From Candidatus Cottocaccamicrobium excrementipullorum (GTDB taxonomy: Bacteria > Bacillota > Clostridia > Lachnospirales > Lachnospiraceae): 64,000 bases of DNA. The number at the start of each line of letters is the position of its first letter. Within the stretch, counting starts at the first letter, position 1. The notes beneath the pieces were generated by a model. It ran no database searches. It had not been told where the DNA came from and saw only the letters and a list, made by a program, of their open reading frames with translations. The translations under genes and the position numbers were made by a program. The DNA lies in NCBI GenBank assembly GCA_018713255.1, contig DVFL01000023.1, positions 1 to 64,000 of the forward strand, read 5' to 3'. Below, piece by piece: positions 1 to 9,008 of this stretch.

Positions 1-22
1 CTACCAACTGAGCTATCTGGGC
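1..22 (-). tRNA. tRNA gene, 5' end only (runs off the window)
   Basis: Read on the minus strand, the first bases give GCCCAGATAGCTCAGTTGG, a typical tRNA acceptor 5' strand, TA linker and D-arm. Only the first 22 nt lie in the window, so the anticodon is not visible and the amino acid cannot be named. A good minus-strand promoter lies about 30 nt upstream, which supports a real gene reading out of the window. Confidence 0.85.
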
Positions 23-51
23 ATCTGCTGCATTTCAGAAGCAACGGTGAT

Positions 52-81
52 ATTCTACTAAATAAACGGAGAAATGTCAAT
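52..81 (-). promoter_or_regulatory. Sigma-A type promoter of the edge tRNA
   Basis: On the minus strand TTGACA (76-81) is followed after 18 nt by TAGAAT (52-57), about 30 nt before the tRNA 5' end. Spacing and match to consensus are good. The flanking bases 82-200 are AT-rich and show no other gene. Confidence 0.7.
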
Positions 82-206
82 AGGTTTTTCAAAAAAATTT
101 AAAAAATATTTTTTCCTAAAAATTTCCGATTTGACCTGGAGCATCAGCAGAAAGAAGAGGCTTGAATTAACGCTGCTGGAAGTTTTTGGGTAAGCGGCGG
201 GAATAG

Positions 207-235
207 TTGTAATCAACTGGAAAACATTGTATACT
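207..235 (+). promoter_or_regulatory. Promoter of the surface protein gene
   Basis: TTGTAA (207-212), 17 nt, TATACT (230-235). It gives a leader of roughly 105 nt before the ATG at 347. No operator or riboswitch was recognised in the leader. Confidence 0.6.
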
Positions 236-346
236 GAAAGTATAAAAGCCCCTATTCATCAAAGGGCGAAAAATGGGCGAGAAACAAAAAGAAAAGGGGA
301 AGCAGCTGTCTGCCGGACGGCTGCTGCAGAAACGGAGGGTGAACAG

Positions 347-3300
347 ATGAGGATGAAAAGAAAAGCGGCGGCAGGTCTTTGCATCCTGATGCTGGCGCAG
401 ACCTGTGTTCCGGCAGAAATGGCCTGGGCGGAAACTGGAAGGAAGAGCCAGGCGGAAGTGTCTCTTGAAGGGGAAGAAAAAGAGAATGATCAGAGCCGGG
501 AAGAGACAGAGACGGAAAAGAAAAGGGAGGCAGAGGAAACGCTGCAGCCGGCAGAAGAAGCACAGACGAAATTGGAAATGCAGGATGAGGAAGAGCCGGG
601 CGTGAAAAAATCTACAGAAGCAGAGACCACAGAGCCGGAGACCACAGAGAAGGGGAATGCCCGGAGAAGTGCCGAGGCTCAGGCGCGCCGCCAGGAAGAA
701 CGCAGTTCTGCAGAGGAAGAAGAGGAAGGGGGCAGCCAGAAAGAAAAAACGAGAGAGAGAAGTACAGAAGCAGAAGAAGGGACCAACAAAGAGGAAGAAG
801 AGACGGTAAGCGCTGAAACGGAGGCAAAGATCCAGGCAGAGGCAGATCCTTCGAGAGGACAGGTACAGTATGTGATTCAGCTGACCTTGGGAGAACAGGG
901 GACCCGGCTGCAGATACCGGTTCCTGAAGGGATGAAAGCTGCAGGTATCGAAGTGGGGGAAGAGGAGACGTCAGGACGGAATGATCCTGTGAATGTGGAT
1001 TGGACAGAAGAGGACGGGGTGCTGGAATGTGTTTTGGATGATACTTCCGCAAAAGAAGCTGAATTGAGGATTCGCTGGACTCTGGATGAGGACCAGATGA
1101 AATCTTACATGGAAAGCGGGGAAGGGGCGGAAATTTCCTATTCGCCGGAGGCCAGGATTTTGGATTCGGAGGGGCAGGTGCTCTTTCAGACGAAAGGCAG
1201 AGACCAGCGCTTTACCCTTGAGCCGTTTCTGAAAAAGGAGGCAGAACCTGAGGACAGGGCTCAAAGAACCTTTGTCTGGACAGATTGGGTAAATCTGGCA
1301 GTTAATCCTGGCGGCGGATATCTGGCGGTGGTAATTGAAGATCTTGAGAAGAGCCATTATTTTGATGCTGAAGACAGTCAGGTAATTTTGCTGGACGAAG
1401 AGGGCCAGGAAATAGAGACGAAAGAGGTTGTTCAGGTTACTCCTCAAAAATCAGGTGTTTTTGGGGAAATTTTTACCGCGGAGGATGCCAGAGCTCTTCT
1501 GGGTGAAGAGACAGAGGCCGGGTTTTATACGTATACTGACGATGAAGGACAAGAAGACGGAATTCTTCTGATTTCGGTAGACGAGAGAGATGAACTCACC
1601 GGAATTTCTTATGTGACAAATGTTTCTTTGCCTGAACAGCCGGAAACTTATCAGTGGGATGTAGAACTTCAGTGCGGAAGCAAGTTTTTGTGGGAGCCGG
1701 CAATCTCAAGGGGGCTGAGCGCAGAAGCAAAGGACGAGGAGACAGAAAAAGCAGCCGCTGGAGAGGAGAGAACAGAGCTTTCGGCGCCAGAAGGCGAAGA
1801 CGAGCTGGTTCATCCTCAGTGGGAGCTTTTAGCCAGGAGGATTTCTGAGGAGAAGGATGGGACACAGCCGAAACTTCAGTATTCGGCAAAGGCAGTCTGG
1901 TTAAAGCAGGAGGCCAGGTGCAGTCTGGTGAGCCAGTCCGGTCAGGAGAATGGATATGATCGGAACGAAAATCGAGCGGATTGGGATCTGTTGATTAACC
2001 AAAACGGTGAAGATCTGTTAGAGGCGGTGATCACCAGAAGTCTTCCAGAAGGAGAACAGACCTTTGGCGGTGCTGCTGCCCAAGGAAAACCCATTGAGAT
2101 ACAGCTTTATGCTGAAGGCAAAGAGTTCACCCAGGGAGATCGAAAGGAGCTTCCGGCTTATGCAGAGTGGGAAGAGGGTTCTGAAGAGGAGCCGGAAGGG
2201 TTTTATGGCTATTATGTGCTGAATCAGGAACAGGAGCCGGAAACACTGGAGCTTCATCTGTTCCAGCTGGGGCGGGAAGCCTGTAAAATTTCCCTGGAAA
2301 CTCAGGTGAAGGATGAAGCATTTGCGGCCGGCAGCCAGGAGTTTGTTCTGCCCTCAGGGGATACGGAATACACGGCGGTGCTTCGCCAGGAAGGCGGGGA
2401 AATTGTTCAGACTCAGGGAAGCTGTCCTGCAGATATTCCGGCAGAAAATCAATGGATTACCCTGGAAGCGGCGGAGGAGTATGATTATGAAGATCATTCT
2501 ATCTTGCTGGAAATGATGGTAAATCCTCAGGAACGGAGCTTAAGGGATCAGGAGGTTACCGTAACACTGACAGATGGACTTGAGCAGGCAGTGATTGAGG
2601 AGGCCCAGATCAAGGAAGACGGAAAAACATGGGAAGAGATTACAGATCTTGACTGGATTGCGGTTGAGGAAACGGAGCCGGATGAGCAGACTGGAGAGCG
2701 TCAAGTGAGCTTTAAGTGGAACAGCCAGGCCCTTGAGGAGGAGAATATTTCTCAACAAGCCCAGTATAAAATCCGTTTCCGCTGCCGGATGTCCCAGGCA
2801 GTTCGGGATGAGAGTTTCTTTACCAGCCAGGAAGAAACCTTGTTTGCTGCAGCTTCTCTGACGGGGCTGACAGGAGAAGGACAAAAGGGGAGAGAGATTA
2901 CCGGGGCGGAGAGTGAAGTTTCTATTGAGTGGAATTCTGCGGCGGCAGCTGGAGAGGGAACTTATTTAGAAAGCCGTTACAGCCAGGAAAATTCCCGGTG
3001 GAAGGGCACCAGAATGCCTCGGGTAGACTGGAAGGTTGTGATTAACCGTCATCAGGCTGATTTGACGGGAGCGGTGTTTGCCATGGAGTGGCCGGATAAG
3101 CTGGCAGCAGATCCGGAGTCTCTGCGCATTGTTCAGACAGAACTTAAGAAAGATGGAAGTCTGGGAGAAGAGAGGCTTCAGCTTTGGCCGGCAGCAGCTG
3201 ATGAGGAAGGGAAGGAAGAAGAAACGCCTTTCCAGGAAGATCAGATCCAAATAACGCCTCAGGGTGTGGAGATTGAACTGCCGGAAGAGGCGGGGGAGCA

Positions 3301-5431
3301 GACCATTTGTTTGGAAATTACTGCGTTTGCAGAGGCTGATATGACAGAGAATGAATTTTCTGGAAGCTATCGTCTGGAACGAAAGGGAGAACTTTTTGAA
3401 GAAGGAGAGCTTTCGGTTGCCGGAGGCCGCCAGGTTTCTATTTTGGAAGCTGCCAGAAAGAATCAGATTCCATCAGCGGCAGTTCTGCTTGCCAGCGAAA
3501 ATTCGGCAGAAAAAGAGCCCTACAGGCTGTCTGGAGCTTCTTTCCGTTTGACTAAAATGAAGGCAGAGGGAGAAGAGACAGAGTGGAAGTCTTACAAAGA
3601 AGAAGGCAGCGGAAAAGGAGAGGACGAGGCATCGGTCATCGTATCTGCAGTGAATGGACAGGCACTGTTCTTGTTCTTGGAAGAGGATATCTTATATAAG
3701 ATCGAGGAGACGGAAAGCGTTCCTGGCTATGATGCATGGGATACGCCGCGATATCTGGTGCTTCTCCGGGATAAAACGGAAAAGGATTTCCCCCAGGAGG
3801 ATGAAGATCATCCTCTGTTTACCGGAGAAAACCAGATCCTTATGGAAGAGACAATGGAACTGAGCCGCAGCAGGATCCAGAGCAATGCAGAAACGGGAGG
3901 TCTGCTGGAATTTTATGTAGAAGATCAGGAGGGAGAACCTCTGGCCGGACTGCACTGCAGCTTGACTTATGTAAACTATACGGCTTCAAAATCTTCTGCC
4001 GGACGGCTGAAATCAAAGCAGGCGGAAAGCGGAGAGGATGGACTGGTAAGATTTGAAGGCCTGGATCCGGTGAGGGAAGGAGAGGAAGGCTACGAAATTC
4101 ATGTAACGGCTCCTTATGGGATGGAAGATCCTGCAGAATTTTCTGCCTCTGTTATCGTGCAGGACGACGGCAGCTTTTTGACGGAGGTTAAGGGGACGGC
4201 TGCGAGAGAACAGGACAAAGGAATTGTTGTAACCTGTCTGCCTGCGGTGGCTAGTATCCAGATTCCTGTGACAGATCAGAATGGGAATCTTATGGCGGGC
4301 TGCGGTCTGGAACTGCAGGTGGAGCGCCTGGAGGAAGTTGAGGAGGAGGAGAAAGATACTGGGAAAGAGGAGCGTCTCGTCAGCCGATACGTATCTTATG
4401 ATTCTCAGCCTAAAGTTTCTGAAGATGGGACCGGATATCTTCGGCTTGCAGATCTTCCTTATGGAACATACAGGATATTTGGCGGAAGGGCTATTCTTAC
4501 GTTGATCATTGACGATGAAGGAGTTGAAGGATGGCTGGAGCCGGTAGAGGCAGAAAGCGAATCGGAAGAGCGGAAAGCCGTCAGATTAGAGCTGGAGGCC
4601 AATGAGAAGGGGGTCTATGAAGCAGATGAGAAAGATGGCTGGTACATGGAAGAGTACATACCTCCGGCGGAAGCTGAATTTGTGCTGACTGTGGCAGATG
4701 GTGACGGCGGAGCAATACAGGGAAGCCGGTTCCTGGTTTATGAGACTTGGAGCGACCGTTTGGTTGCAGAATTGAAGGAGGGAGATGAACCAGGAACGTA
4801 TCATCTGGCGCCTTCTTCTTTGGAGGATGCCTGGGAGGAAAACGACCGGGGTTATGCTTATCTTAAGCCTGCAGGCGACAGCTGGGCTATTCTTCCTGGA
4901 ACATATGCGGTATGGGAAGTGGAGGCCGCCGAAGGGTTTGAAGATCAGGGCGACGGAGTGTGGTATTTCCAGGTGGGAGAAGGCGTGGAAATCATTGGGA
5001 ATCAACAGCTTACAGACGGCGAGGGCAGAGAAAAGCCTTTTGCCAATGAGATTATCCGCCGAAGGGTTTCGTTCCAGACAGTGTGGGATAAGCAAAGCCA
5101 TGGAGAGGATTCCCCGGAAATAAACAGCAAAACTGGGCAGGAAGAACCTGTGGAGGAGAGTCTGACGGTAAGGCTTGAGGGAACAGCGTTAAGCGGCGGA
5201 GCCGGCGCCCAGGATTATGTCCAGGAGATCACTTGCCCGGCCGGACAAACGGGAGAGTTCCAACAGGTCCCTGTAGGAATTTATATTCTTCAGGTCCAGG
5301 CAAACCAGGAAACAGAACTGCAGGTTTCTGGCCCTATCCAGGTACAGGTGCAGTACGATGGAGAAGTAGTCTTTCGGACGATAGGAGGACGAAGCCTGGA
5401 AAAGGGAGAATTTCTTCTTCAGAGTCCGTAA
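347..5431 (+). CDS. Giant secreted surface protein with SpaA/Cna_B-like segments, no sorting signal
   Basis: A 1,694-residue protein predicted to be exported and to act at the cell surface, probably as an adhesin or pilin-like protein. The start at 347 is chosen because GGAGGG precedes it and translation from there gives a classical signal peptide (MRMKRK, hydrophobic core, cleavage near AWAET). Residues about 30-165 are an extremely Glu-rich low-complexity linker. The rest is a long series of acidic beta-rich segments; the last 500 residues contain SpaA-like patterns such as GYLRLADLPYGTYRI. It lies 51 bp upstream of a class B sortase, implying a sortase substrate. Oddly, the C terminus (ending GEFLLQSP) has no LPXTG-like motif, no hydrophobic anchor and no basic tail, and other frames do not supply one. 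Exact ligand and fold are unknown. Confidence 0.75.
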   Translation: MRMKRKAAAGLCILMLAQTCVPAEMAWAETGRKSQAEVSLEGEEKENDQSREETETEKKREAEETLQPAEEAQTKLEMQDEEEPGVKKSTEAETTEPETTEKGNARRSAEAQARRQEERSSAEEEEEGGSQKEKTRERSTEAEEGTNKEEEETVSAETEAKIQAEADPSRGQVQYVIQLTLGEQGTRLQIPVPEGMKAAGIEVGEEETSGRNDPVNVDWTEEDGVLECVLDDTSAKEAELRIRWTLDEDQMKSYMESGEGAEISYSPEARILDSEGQVLFQTKGRDQRFTLEPFLKKEAEPEDRAQRTFVWTDWVNLAVNPGGGYLAVVIEDLEKSHYFDAEDSQVILLDEEGQEIETKEVVQVTPQKSGVFGEIFTAEDARALLGEETEAGFYTYTDDEGQEDGILLISVDERDELTGISYVTNVSLPEQPETYQWDVELQCGSKFLWEPAISRGLSAEAKDEETEKAAAGEERTELSAPEGEDELVHPQWELLARRISEEKDGTQPKLQYSAKAVWLKQEARCSLVSQSGQENGYDRNENRADWDLLINQNGEDLLEAVITRSLPEGEQTFGGAAAQGKPIEIQLYAEGKEFTQGDRKELPAYAEWEEGSEEEPEGFYGYYVLNQEQEPETLELHLFQLGREACKISLETQVKDEAFAAGSQEFVLPSGDTEYTAVLRQEGGEIVQTQGSCPADIPAENQWITLEAAEEYDYEDHSILLEMMVNPQERSLRDQEVTVTLTDGLEQAVIEEAQIKEDGKTWEEITDLDWIAVEETEPDEQTGERQVSFKWNSQALEEENISQQAQYKIRFRCRMSQAVRDESFFTSQEETLFAAASLTGLTGEGQKGREITGAESEVSIEWNSAAAAGEGTYLESRYSQENSRWKGTRMPRVDWKVVINRHQADLTGAVFAMEWPDKLAADPESLRIVQTELKKDGSLGEERLQLWPAAADEEGKEEETPFQEDQIQITPQGVEIELPEEAGEQTICLEITAFAEADMTENEFSGSYRLERKGELFEEGELSVAGGRQVSILEAARKNQIPSAAVLLASENSAEKEPYRLSGASFRLTKMKAEGEETEWKSYKEEGSGKGEDEASVIVSAVNGQALFLFLEEDILYKIEETESVPGYDAWDTPRYLVLLRDKTEKDFPQEDEDHPLFTGENQILMEETMELSRSRIQSNAETGGLLEFYVEDQEGEPLAGLHCSLTYVNYTASKSSAGRLKSKQAESGEDGLVRFEGLDPVREGEEGYEIHVTAPYGMEDPAEFSASVIVQDDGSFLTEVKGTAAREQDKGIVVTCLPAVASIQIPVTDQNGNLMAGCGLELQVERLEEVEEEEKDTGKEERLVSRYVSYDSQPKVSEDGTGYLRLADLPYGTYRIFGGRAILTLIIDDEGVEGWLEPVEAESESEERKAVRLELEANEKGVYEADEKDGWYMEEYIPPAEAEFVLTVADGDGGAIQGSRFLVYETWSDRLVAELKEGDEPGTYHLAPSSLEDAWEENDRGYAYLKPAGDSWAILPGTYAVWEVEAAEGFEDQGDGVWYFQVGEGVEIIGNQQLTDGEGREKPFANEIIRRRVSFQTVWDKQSHGEDSPEINSKTGQEEPVEESLTVRLEGTALSGGAGAQDYVQEITCPAGQTGEFQQVPVGIYILQVQANQETELQVSGPIQVQVQYDGEVVFRTIGGRSLEKGEFLLQSP

Positions 5432-5482
5432 GACCGAAAAGTTCATAGAAAGACCAGGGCAGAACCGTGAGAGGAGATTTTG

Positions 5483-6316
5483 ATGATGAAAAAAGGGAGA
5501 AAAAGAGTGTATGATGTGCTGCTTGTGTTATGCATTCTCGTTTTCCTGGGAAGCGGAGGCATGCTGATTCAAAAAATAGTGGCCCAGAAGCAGAACGACG
5601 GGCGCCTCCAGGACTTGTCCAGTATGGTAACGGAGCAGGTAGCTGCCGAAGATCTTCCTCAGGAAGAAAGAGCGGAAGCGGAAGAAAGGCAGGAGCAGGA
5701 CTTAGAGCCTTCTCCACAGGAAATCCGTGAAGCCAGACTGGCCAGGCTGGAGGCCTATCAGAAGGTGAAGGAGCTGAATCCTGATATGGTGGGCTGGGTG
5801 AGAATTGAGGGAACTAAAATTGATTATCCCGTTCTTCAGAGCCCGGATCGTCCGAATTTTTACTTGACCCATGATTTTGATCAGAAAAACAGCGCCTATG
5901 GAGCGCCTTATGTGGCGGAGGAATGTGATCTGAGCCAGGAGTGCCCCAATATTTTGGTGTATGGCCATCATATGAAGAACGGAAGTATGTTTGCTGCTCT
6001 GGATGGATATTTGGACAAAGATTTTTATGAGGAGCATCCCATTGTGCAGTTTGATACTTTGGAGGAATATGGAGATTATCAGGTAATGGCCGTGTTTTCC
6101 ATGAGCGCGGTGGACCAGAATAGTCCCCTTTATACCTGGATTTCGGCAGGGACCCAGGAGGCGTTTGAAAACTATGTGTCTTATGTAAAGAGCCAATCGG
6201 TTTATGATACAGGAGTAGAGGCAGAATGGGGAGACCAGCTGCTAAGCCTGATTACCTGCGAATATACTCATCAGGACGGGCGTCTGATTGTAGTGGCGAA
6301 GAAACTTCAGGAATAG
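5483..6316 (+). CDS. srtB: Class B sortase
   Basis: A 277-residue membrane-anchored cysteine transpeptidase that would join a secreted protein to cell wall or to another pilin. An N-terminal signal anchor (residues about 10-30) is followed by an acidic stalk and the sortase barrel. The catalytic set is visible: His in YGHHMKNGSMF (162/163), Cys259 in LITCEYTHQDGR and Arg267. The MKNGSMF stretch and the long helix before the Cys are typical of class B. The start is one of two adjacent ATGs (5483 or 5486) after GAGGAG. It follows the giant surface protein with a 51 bp gap, so the two are likely co-transcribed. A strong terminator ends the unit. The substrate motif it recognises cannot be read here because the neighbour has no obvious sorting signal. 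Confidence 0.9.
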   Translation: MMKKGRKRVYDVLLVLCILVFLGSGGMLIQKIVAQKQNDGRLQDLSSMVTEQVAAEDLPQEERAEAEERQEQDLEPSPQEIREARLARLEAYQKVKELNPDMVGWVRIEGTKIDYPVLQSPDRPNFYLTHDFDQKNSAYGAPYVAEECDLSQECPNILVYGHHMKNGSMFAALDGYLDKDFYEEHPIVQFDTLEEYGDYQVMAVFSMSAVDQNSPLYTWISAGTQEAFENYVSYVKSQSVYDTGVEAEWGDQLLSLITCEYTHQDGRLIVVAKKLQE

Positions 6317-6343
6317 CCGGAAAAAGAAAAGCAAAAAAGAAAA

Positions 6344-6392
6344 AACAGGAGGAATCATCCTTGCAGGCGGCAGATGATTCCTCCTGTTTTTT
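6344..6392 (+). terminator. Rho-independent terminator after the sortase
   Basis: A perfect 16-bp stem (6344-6359 with 6373-6388; arm AACAGGAGGAATCATC) with a 13-nt loop runs into TTTTTT. It separates the surface-protein unit from the first ATPase operon. Confidence 0.92.
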
Positions 6393-6465
6393 ATGTATAA
6401 CAAAAAAGGTTCAGGCAGATAATGTAAGGATGAGAACAGGAAAACAGAGGGCAAGGAGGGAAAAC

Positions 6466-6888
6466 ATGACCAGAGACACCAAACGGCTGGTATGGCAGAT
6501 TACCGCAGGAATGGGATTATGGGGAATTGTCTTTGGAACCGCCGGCTTTTTTCTGGCGCCAGTTATGGGAGCAAATCCTGTGTCTGTGCTGGGAGGAATT
6601 CTGCTGGGCCTTGGGCTGGCTGAGCTGATGCTGGTTCATATGGCGGCGGTGGCTGAGCTGGCGGGAAAAGTCAGCCATCCAGAGGAAGCAAGGAAACGGG
6701 CGGCGGCACAAATTTTTGCCCGGAGGCTGATTGTTTTCGGCTTGCTGGCGGTAATTGCCTGGAAGGTTCCGCAGGTTAATATTTTGGCGGTAATTCTGGG
6801 GATTTTAGGACTTAAAGCAGGAGCTTATCTGCAGCCTCTGCTTTTCGGCAAAAAAAATAAGAACAATGAAGGGAGAAAACATGGGTAA
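6466..6888 (+). CDS. atpI: ATP synthase accessory subunit I (AtpI-like)
   Basis: A 140-residue membrane protein with about four hydrophobic segments, heading an ATP synthase operon. AtpI-type proteins help assemble the c-ring and are the usual first gene of sodium-type F-ATPase operons. The start at 6466 follows AAGGAGGG and gives a protein beginning MTRDTKRLVW; earlier in-frame codons reach back into the sortase and are not used. Its stop overlaps the start of atpB by 8 nt, so translation is coupled. The second ATPase operon in this window has no atpI. Assignment rests on size, topology and position more than on conserved residues. Confidence 0.75.
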   Translation: MTRDTKRLVWQITAGMGLWGIVFGTAGFFLAPVMGANPVSVLGGILLGLGLAELMLVHMAAVAELAGKVSHPEEARKRAAAQIFARRLIVFGLLAVIAWKVPQVNILAVILGILGLKAGAYLQPLLFGKKNKNNEGRKHG

Positions 6889-7570
6889 AGAACCGGACTT
6901 TATGATTCACGGGATCGTGAAGTACACCTTAGGCGGACAAGAATTGTGGCTGACGGATACTGTCATCAGCATGGCCATCATTTCCCTGAGCCTGATTGTA
7001 CTGGGATTGGCGGCGAAAAAAACCATGAAAAAGGCTTCTGAGGTGCCGGCAGGATTTCAAAATCTTCTGGAGGCAGGAGTGGAAATGCTGGAAAAGATGG
7101 GAACGGGAATAATGGGAGGCCGGGGGAGGTGTTTTTTTAATTATGTCGGCTCCGTTTTTCTCATTCTTCTGTTCTGCAATTTAAGCGGTTTGGCAGGACT
7201 CAGGCCTCCCACGGCGGATTTTGGAACGGCTCTGTTTTTCGGTATAGCCACCTTTGGGCTGGTGCAGTATCAGGGTATCAAAAACAGAGGAGTGAGGCAT
7301 TTTTCCAGTTTGTTTCAGCCGATTCCTCTGCTGTTTCCGATTAATCTTATTGGAGAGCTGACTGCACCCATTTCTCTTTCTCTGAGGCTGTTTGCCAATC
7401 TTTTATCGGGAGTCATTATTATGGGCCTGTGGTACGGGATAATGCCTTTGTGGGCCAATATAGGTATTCCTGCAGTTCTCCATGGATATTGCGATCTGTT
7501 TTCCGGCTGTATTCAGGCTTATGTATTTTGTATGCTGACGATGGTTTATCTTCAGGACAAGATGGAATAA
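6881..7570 (+). CDS. atpB: F-type ATPase subunit a (operon 1, predicted Na+ type)
   Basis: A 229-residue integral membrane stator subunit carrying the ion half-channels. The essential arginine is Arg169 in LSLRLFANLLSG, and the preceding PINLIGELTAPISLSL stretch is the family signature. Several transmembrane helices are evident. The start at 6881 is preferred to 6866 because AGGGAG sits at the right distance. It overlaps atpI and is followed 54 bp later by atpE. The predicted Na+ specificity comes from its partner subunit c and not from this protein alone. Confidence 0.93.
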   Translation: MGKEPDFMIHGIVKYTLGGQELWLTDTVISMAIISLSLIVLGLAAKKTMKKASEVPAGFQNLLEAGVEMLEKMGTGIMGGRGRCFFNYVGSVFLILLFCNLSGLAGLRPPTADFGTALFFGIATFGLVQYQGIKNRGVRHFSSLFQPIPLLFPINLIGELTAPISLSLRLFANLLSGVIIMGLWYGIMPLWANIGIPAVLHGYCDLFSGCIQAYVFCMLTMVYLQDKME

Positions 7571-7600
7571 AACGGGAAAAACGACAGAAAATATTCTTAA

Positions 7601-7879
<279 letters not shown>

Positions 7880-7910
7880 GCGCTGGGATGTGCTGTGGAC
7901 TGAGGAGATG

Positions 7911-8471
7911 ATGAATGAATTGGACCAATGGTTAAGATTGGTGGGGTTTGACTGGCAGCTGGTTCATGACGCAGTGCTGACAGGATTAAACGTGTTGATG
8001 TTATTCTTTTTTCTGTCCTATTTTTTGTTTGATCCGGTGCGGGACTTTCTGGCCCGTCGTCAGCAAAAGATTGCAGGCCAGCTTAAGGCGGCGGCAGATC
8101 ATCAACAAGAGGCGGAGACGCTTAAGCAGGAATATGAAGAGCAGCTGAAGGAAATCCGCAGCCGAAAAGAGGAAATCTTGGCAGAGGCAAAACAGCAGGC
8201 AGGACGCTTTCAGGATCAGATCCTGTCGGATGCCAGAAGCGAGGCGGGAAGAATTCTGGAGCGAGGCATTCTTCAGCTTCGTCAGGAGCAGCAGAAAGCA
8301 GAAGAGGAGGAAAAAGATGAGATGGTTTCTCTGGCTGTGCTGCTGGCTGGAAAGGCAGTGAGGGATGCTTTAACTCCGGAGCTTCAGAACCGGCTGATTG
8401 AAAATGCGCTGAAGGAAATAGGAGAGGAGACAGTATGGGGGCAAAGCAGATATATGCAGAGGCACTATTAG
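7911..8471 (+). CDS. atpF: F-type ATPase subunit b (operon 1)
   Basis: A 186-residue peripheral-stalk subunit: one N-terminal membrane helix (VLMLFFFLSYFLF), then a long charged coiled coil rich in Gln, Glu, Lys and Ala. The start is one of two consecutive ATGs (7908/7911); GAGGAG sits immediately upstream, so spacing is short and the choice is uncertain. Its 3' end overlaps the delta gene by 37 nt, more than usual, indicating tight translational coupling. Subunit b dimers link subunit a to delta and the alpha3beta3 head. Confidence 0.88.
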   Translation: MNELDQWLRLVGFDWQLVHDAVLTGLNVLMLFFFLSYFLFDPVRDFLARRQQKIAGQLKAAADHQQEAETLKQEYEEQLKEIRSRKEEILAEAKQQAGRFQDQILSDARSEAGRILERGILQLRQEQQKAEEEEKDEMVSLAVLLAGKAVRDALTPELQNRLIENALKEIGEETVWGQSRYMQRHY

Positions 8472-8983
8472 AAGCTGCCCTGGAAAGAAATCGGCTGGAT
8501 GAGCTGGATCGGGAGGCCCGCAAGGTGATGGAGAGATGGGAGGAAAACCCGGAGCTTTCCCTATTCCTGAAAATGCAGGGAATCGAGAAAAGAGAAAAAA
8601 AAGAAGTCTTGGAGCAGGTCGTTTTCCCTTGGGTTTCTGCGGAGATGCAGAATTTGATGGCTTTGATGGTGGAGAAGGGGCGGGAGGAACTGCTGATCCC
8701 TGTTCTGGAGCAGTTCGGGGAGATGGTGATGGAGCATAAAGGAATAAGAAAAGTGCAGGTTTCAAGCGCCCTTCCCTTATCTCCAGAGCAAAAAAAAGAA
8801 TTGGAATTTAGCTTGCTTTCTGCCATGGGATGCAGAGCGGTGACAGCTGAATATAAGGAAGATGCGTCGCTTATTGGAGGAATAATGGTTCGGTCCGGAG
8901 ATTGGGCGGTGGATTTAACAATAAGAGGGCAGCTGATGGGGATGGAAAAATATTTGCTGGCCAGGGAGAGAGCGGAGCAATGA
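8435..8983 (+). CDS. atpH: F-type ATPase subunit delta (operon 1)
   Basis: A 182-residue OSCP-like subunit that ties the peripheral stalk to the top of the F1 head. It starts [17 protein letters not shown], the usual delta opening, and ends with the conserved [25 protein letters not shown] segment, broken here only by normal variation. It starts inside atpF and is followed after 25 bp by atpA. Length is normal for the family. Confidence 0.9.
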   Translation: MGAKQIYAEALLEAALERNRLDELDREARKVMERWEENPELSLFLKMQGIEKREKKEVLEQVVFPWVSAEMQNLMALMVEKGREELLIPVLEQFGEMVMEHKGIRKVQVSSALPLSPEQKKELEFSLLSAMGCRAVTAEYKEDASLIGGIMVRSGDWAVDLTIRGQLMGMEKYLLARERAEQ

Positions 8984-9008
8984 GGAAAGCGGAAGGGAAG
9001 GTGAAACT

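Noticed and set aside
5233-5448. Alternative frame at the surface protein C terminus as a source of a sorting signal
   Set aside because: It has no LPXTG-like motif and no hydrophobic helix, so a simple frameshift does not restore an anchor.
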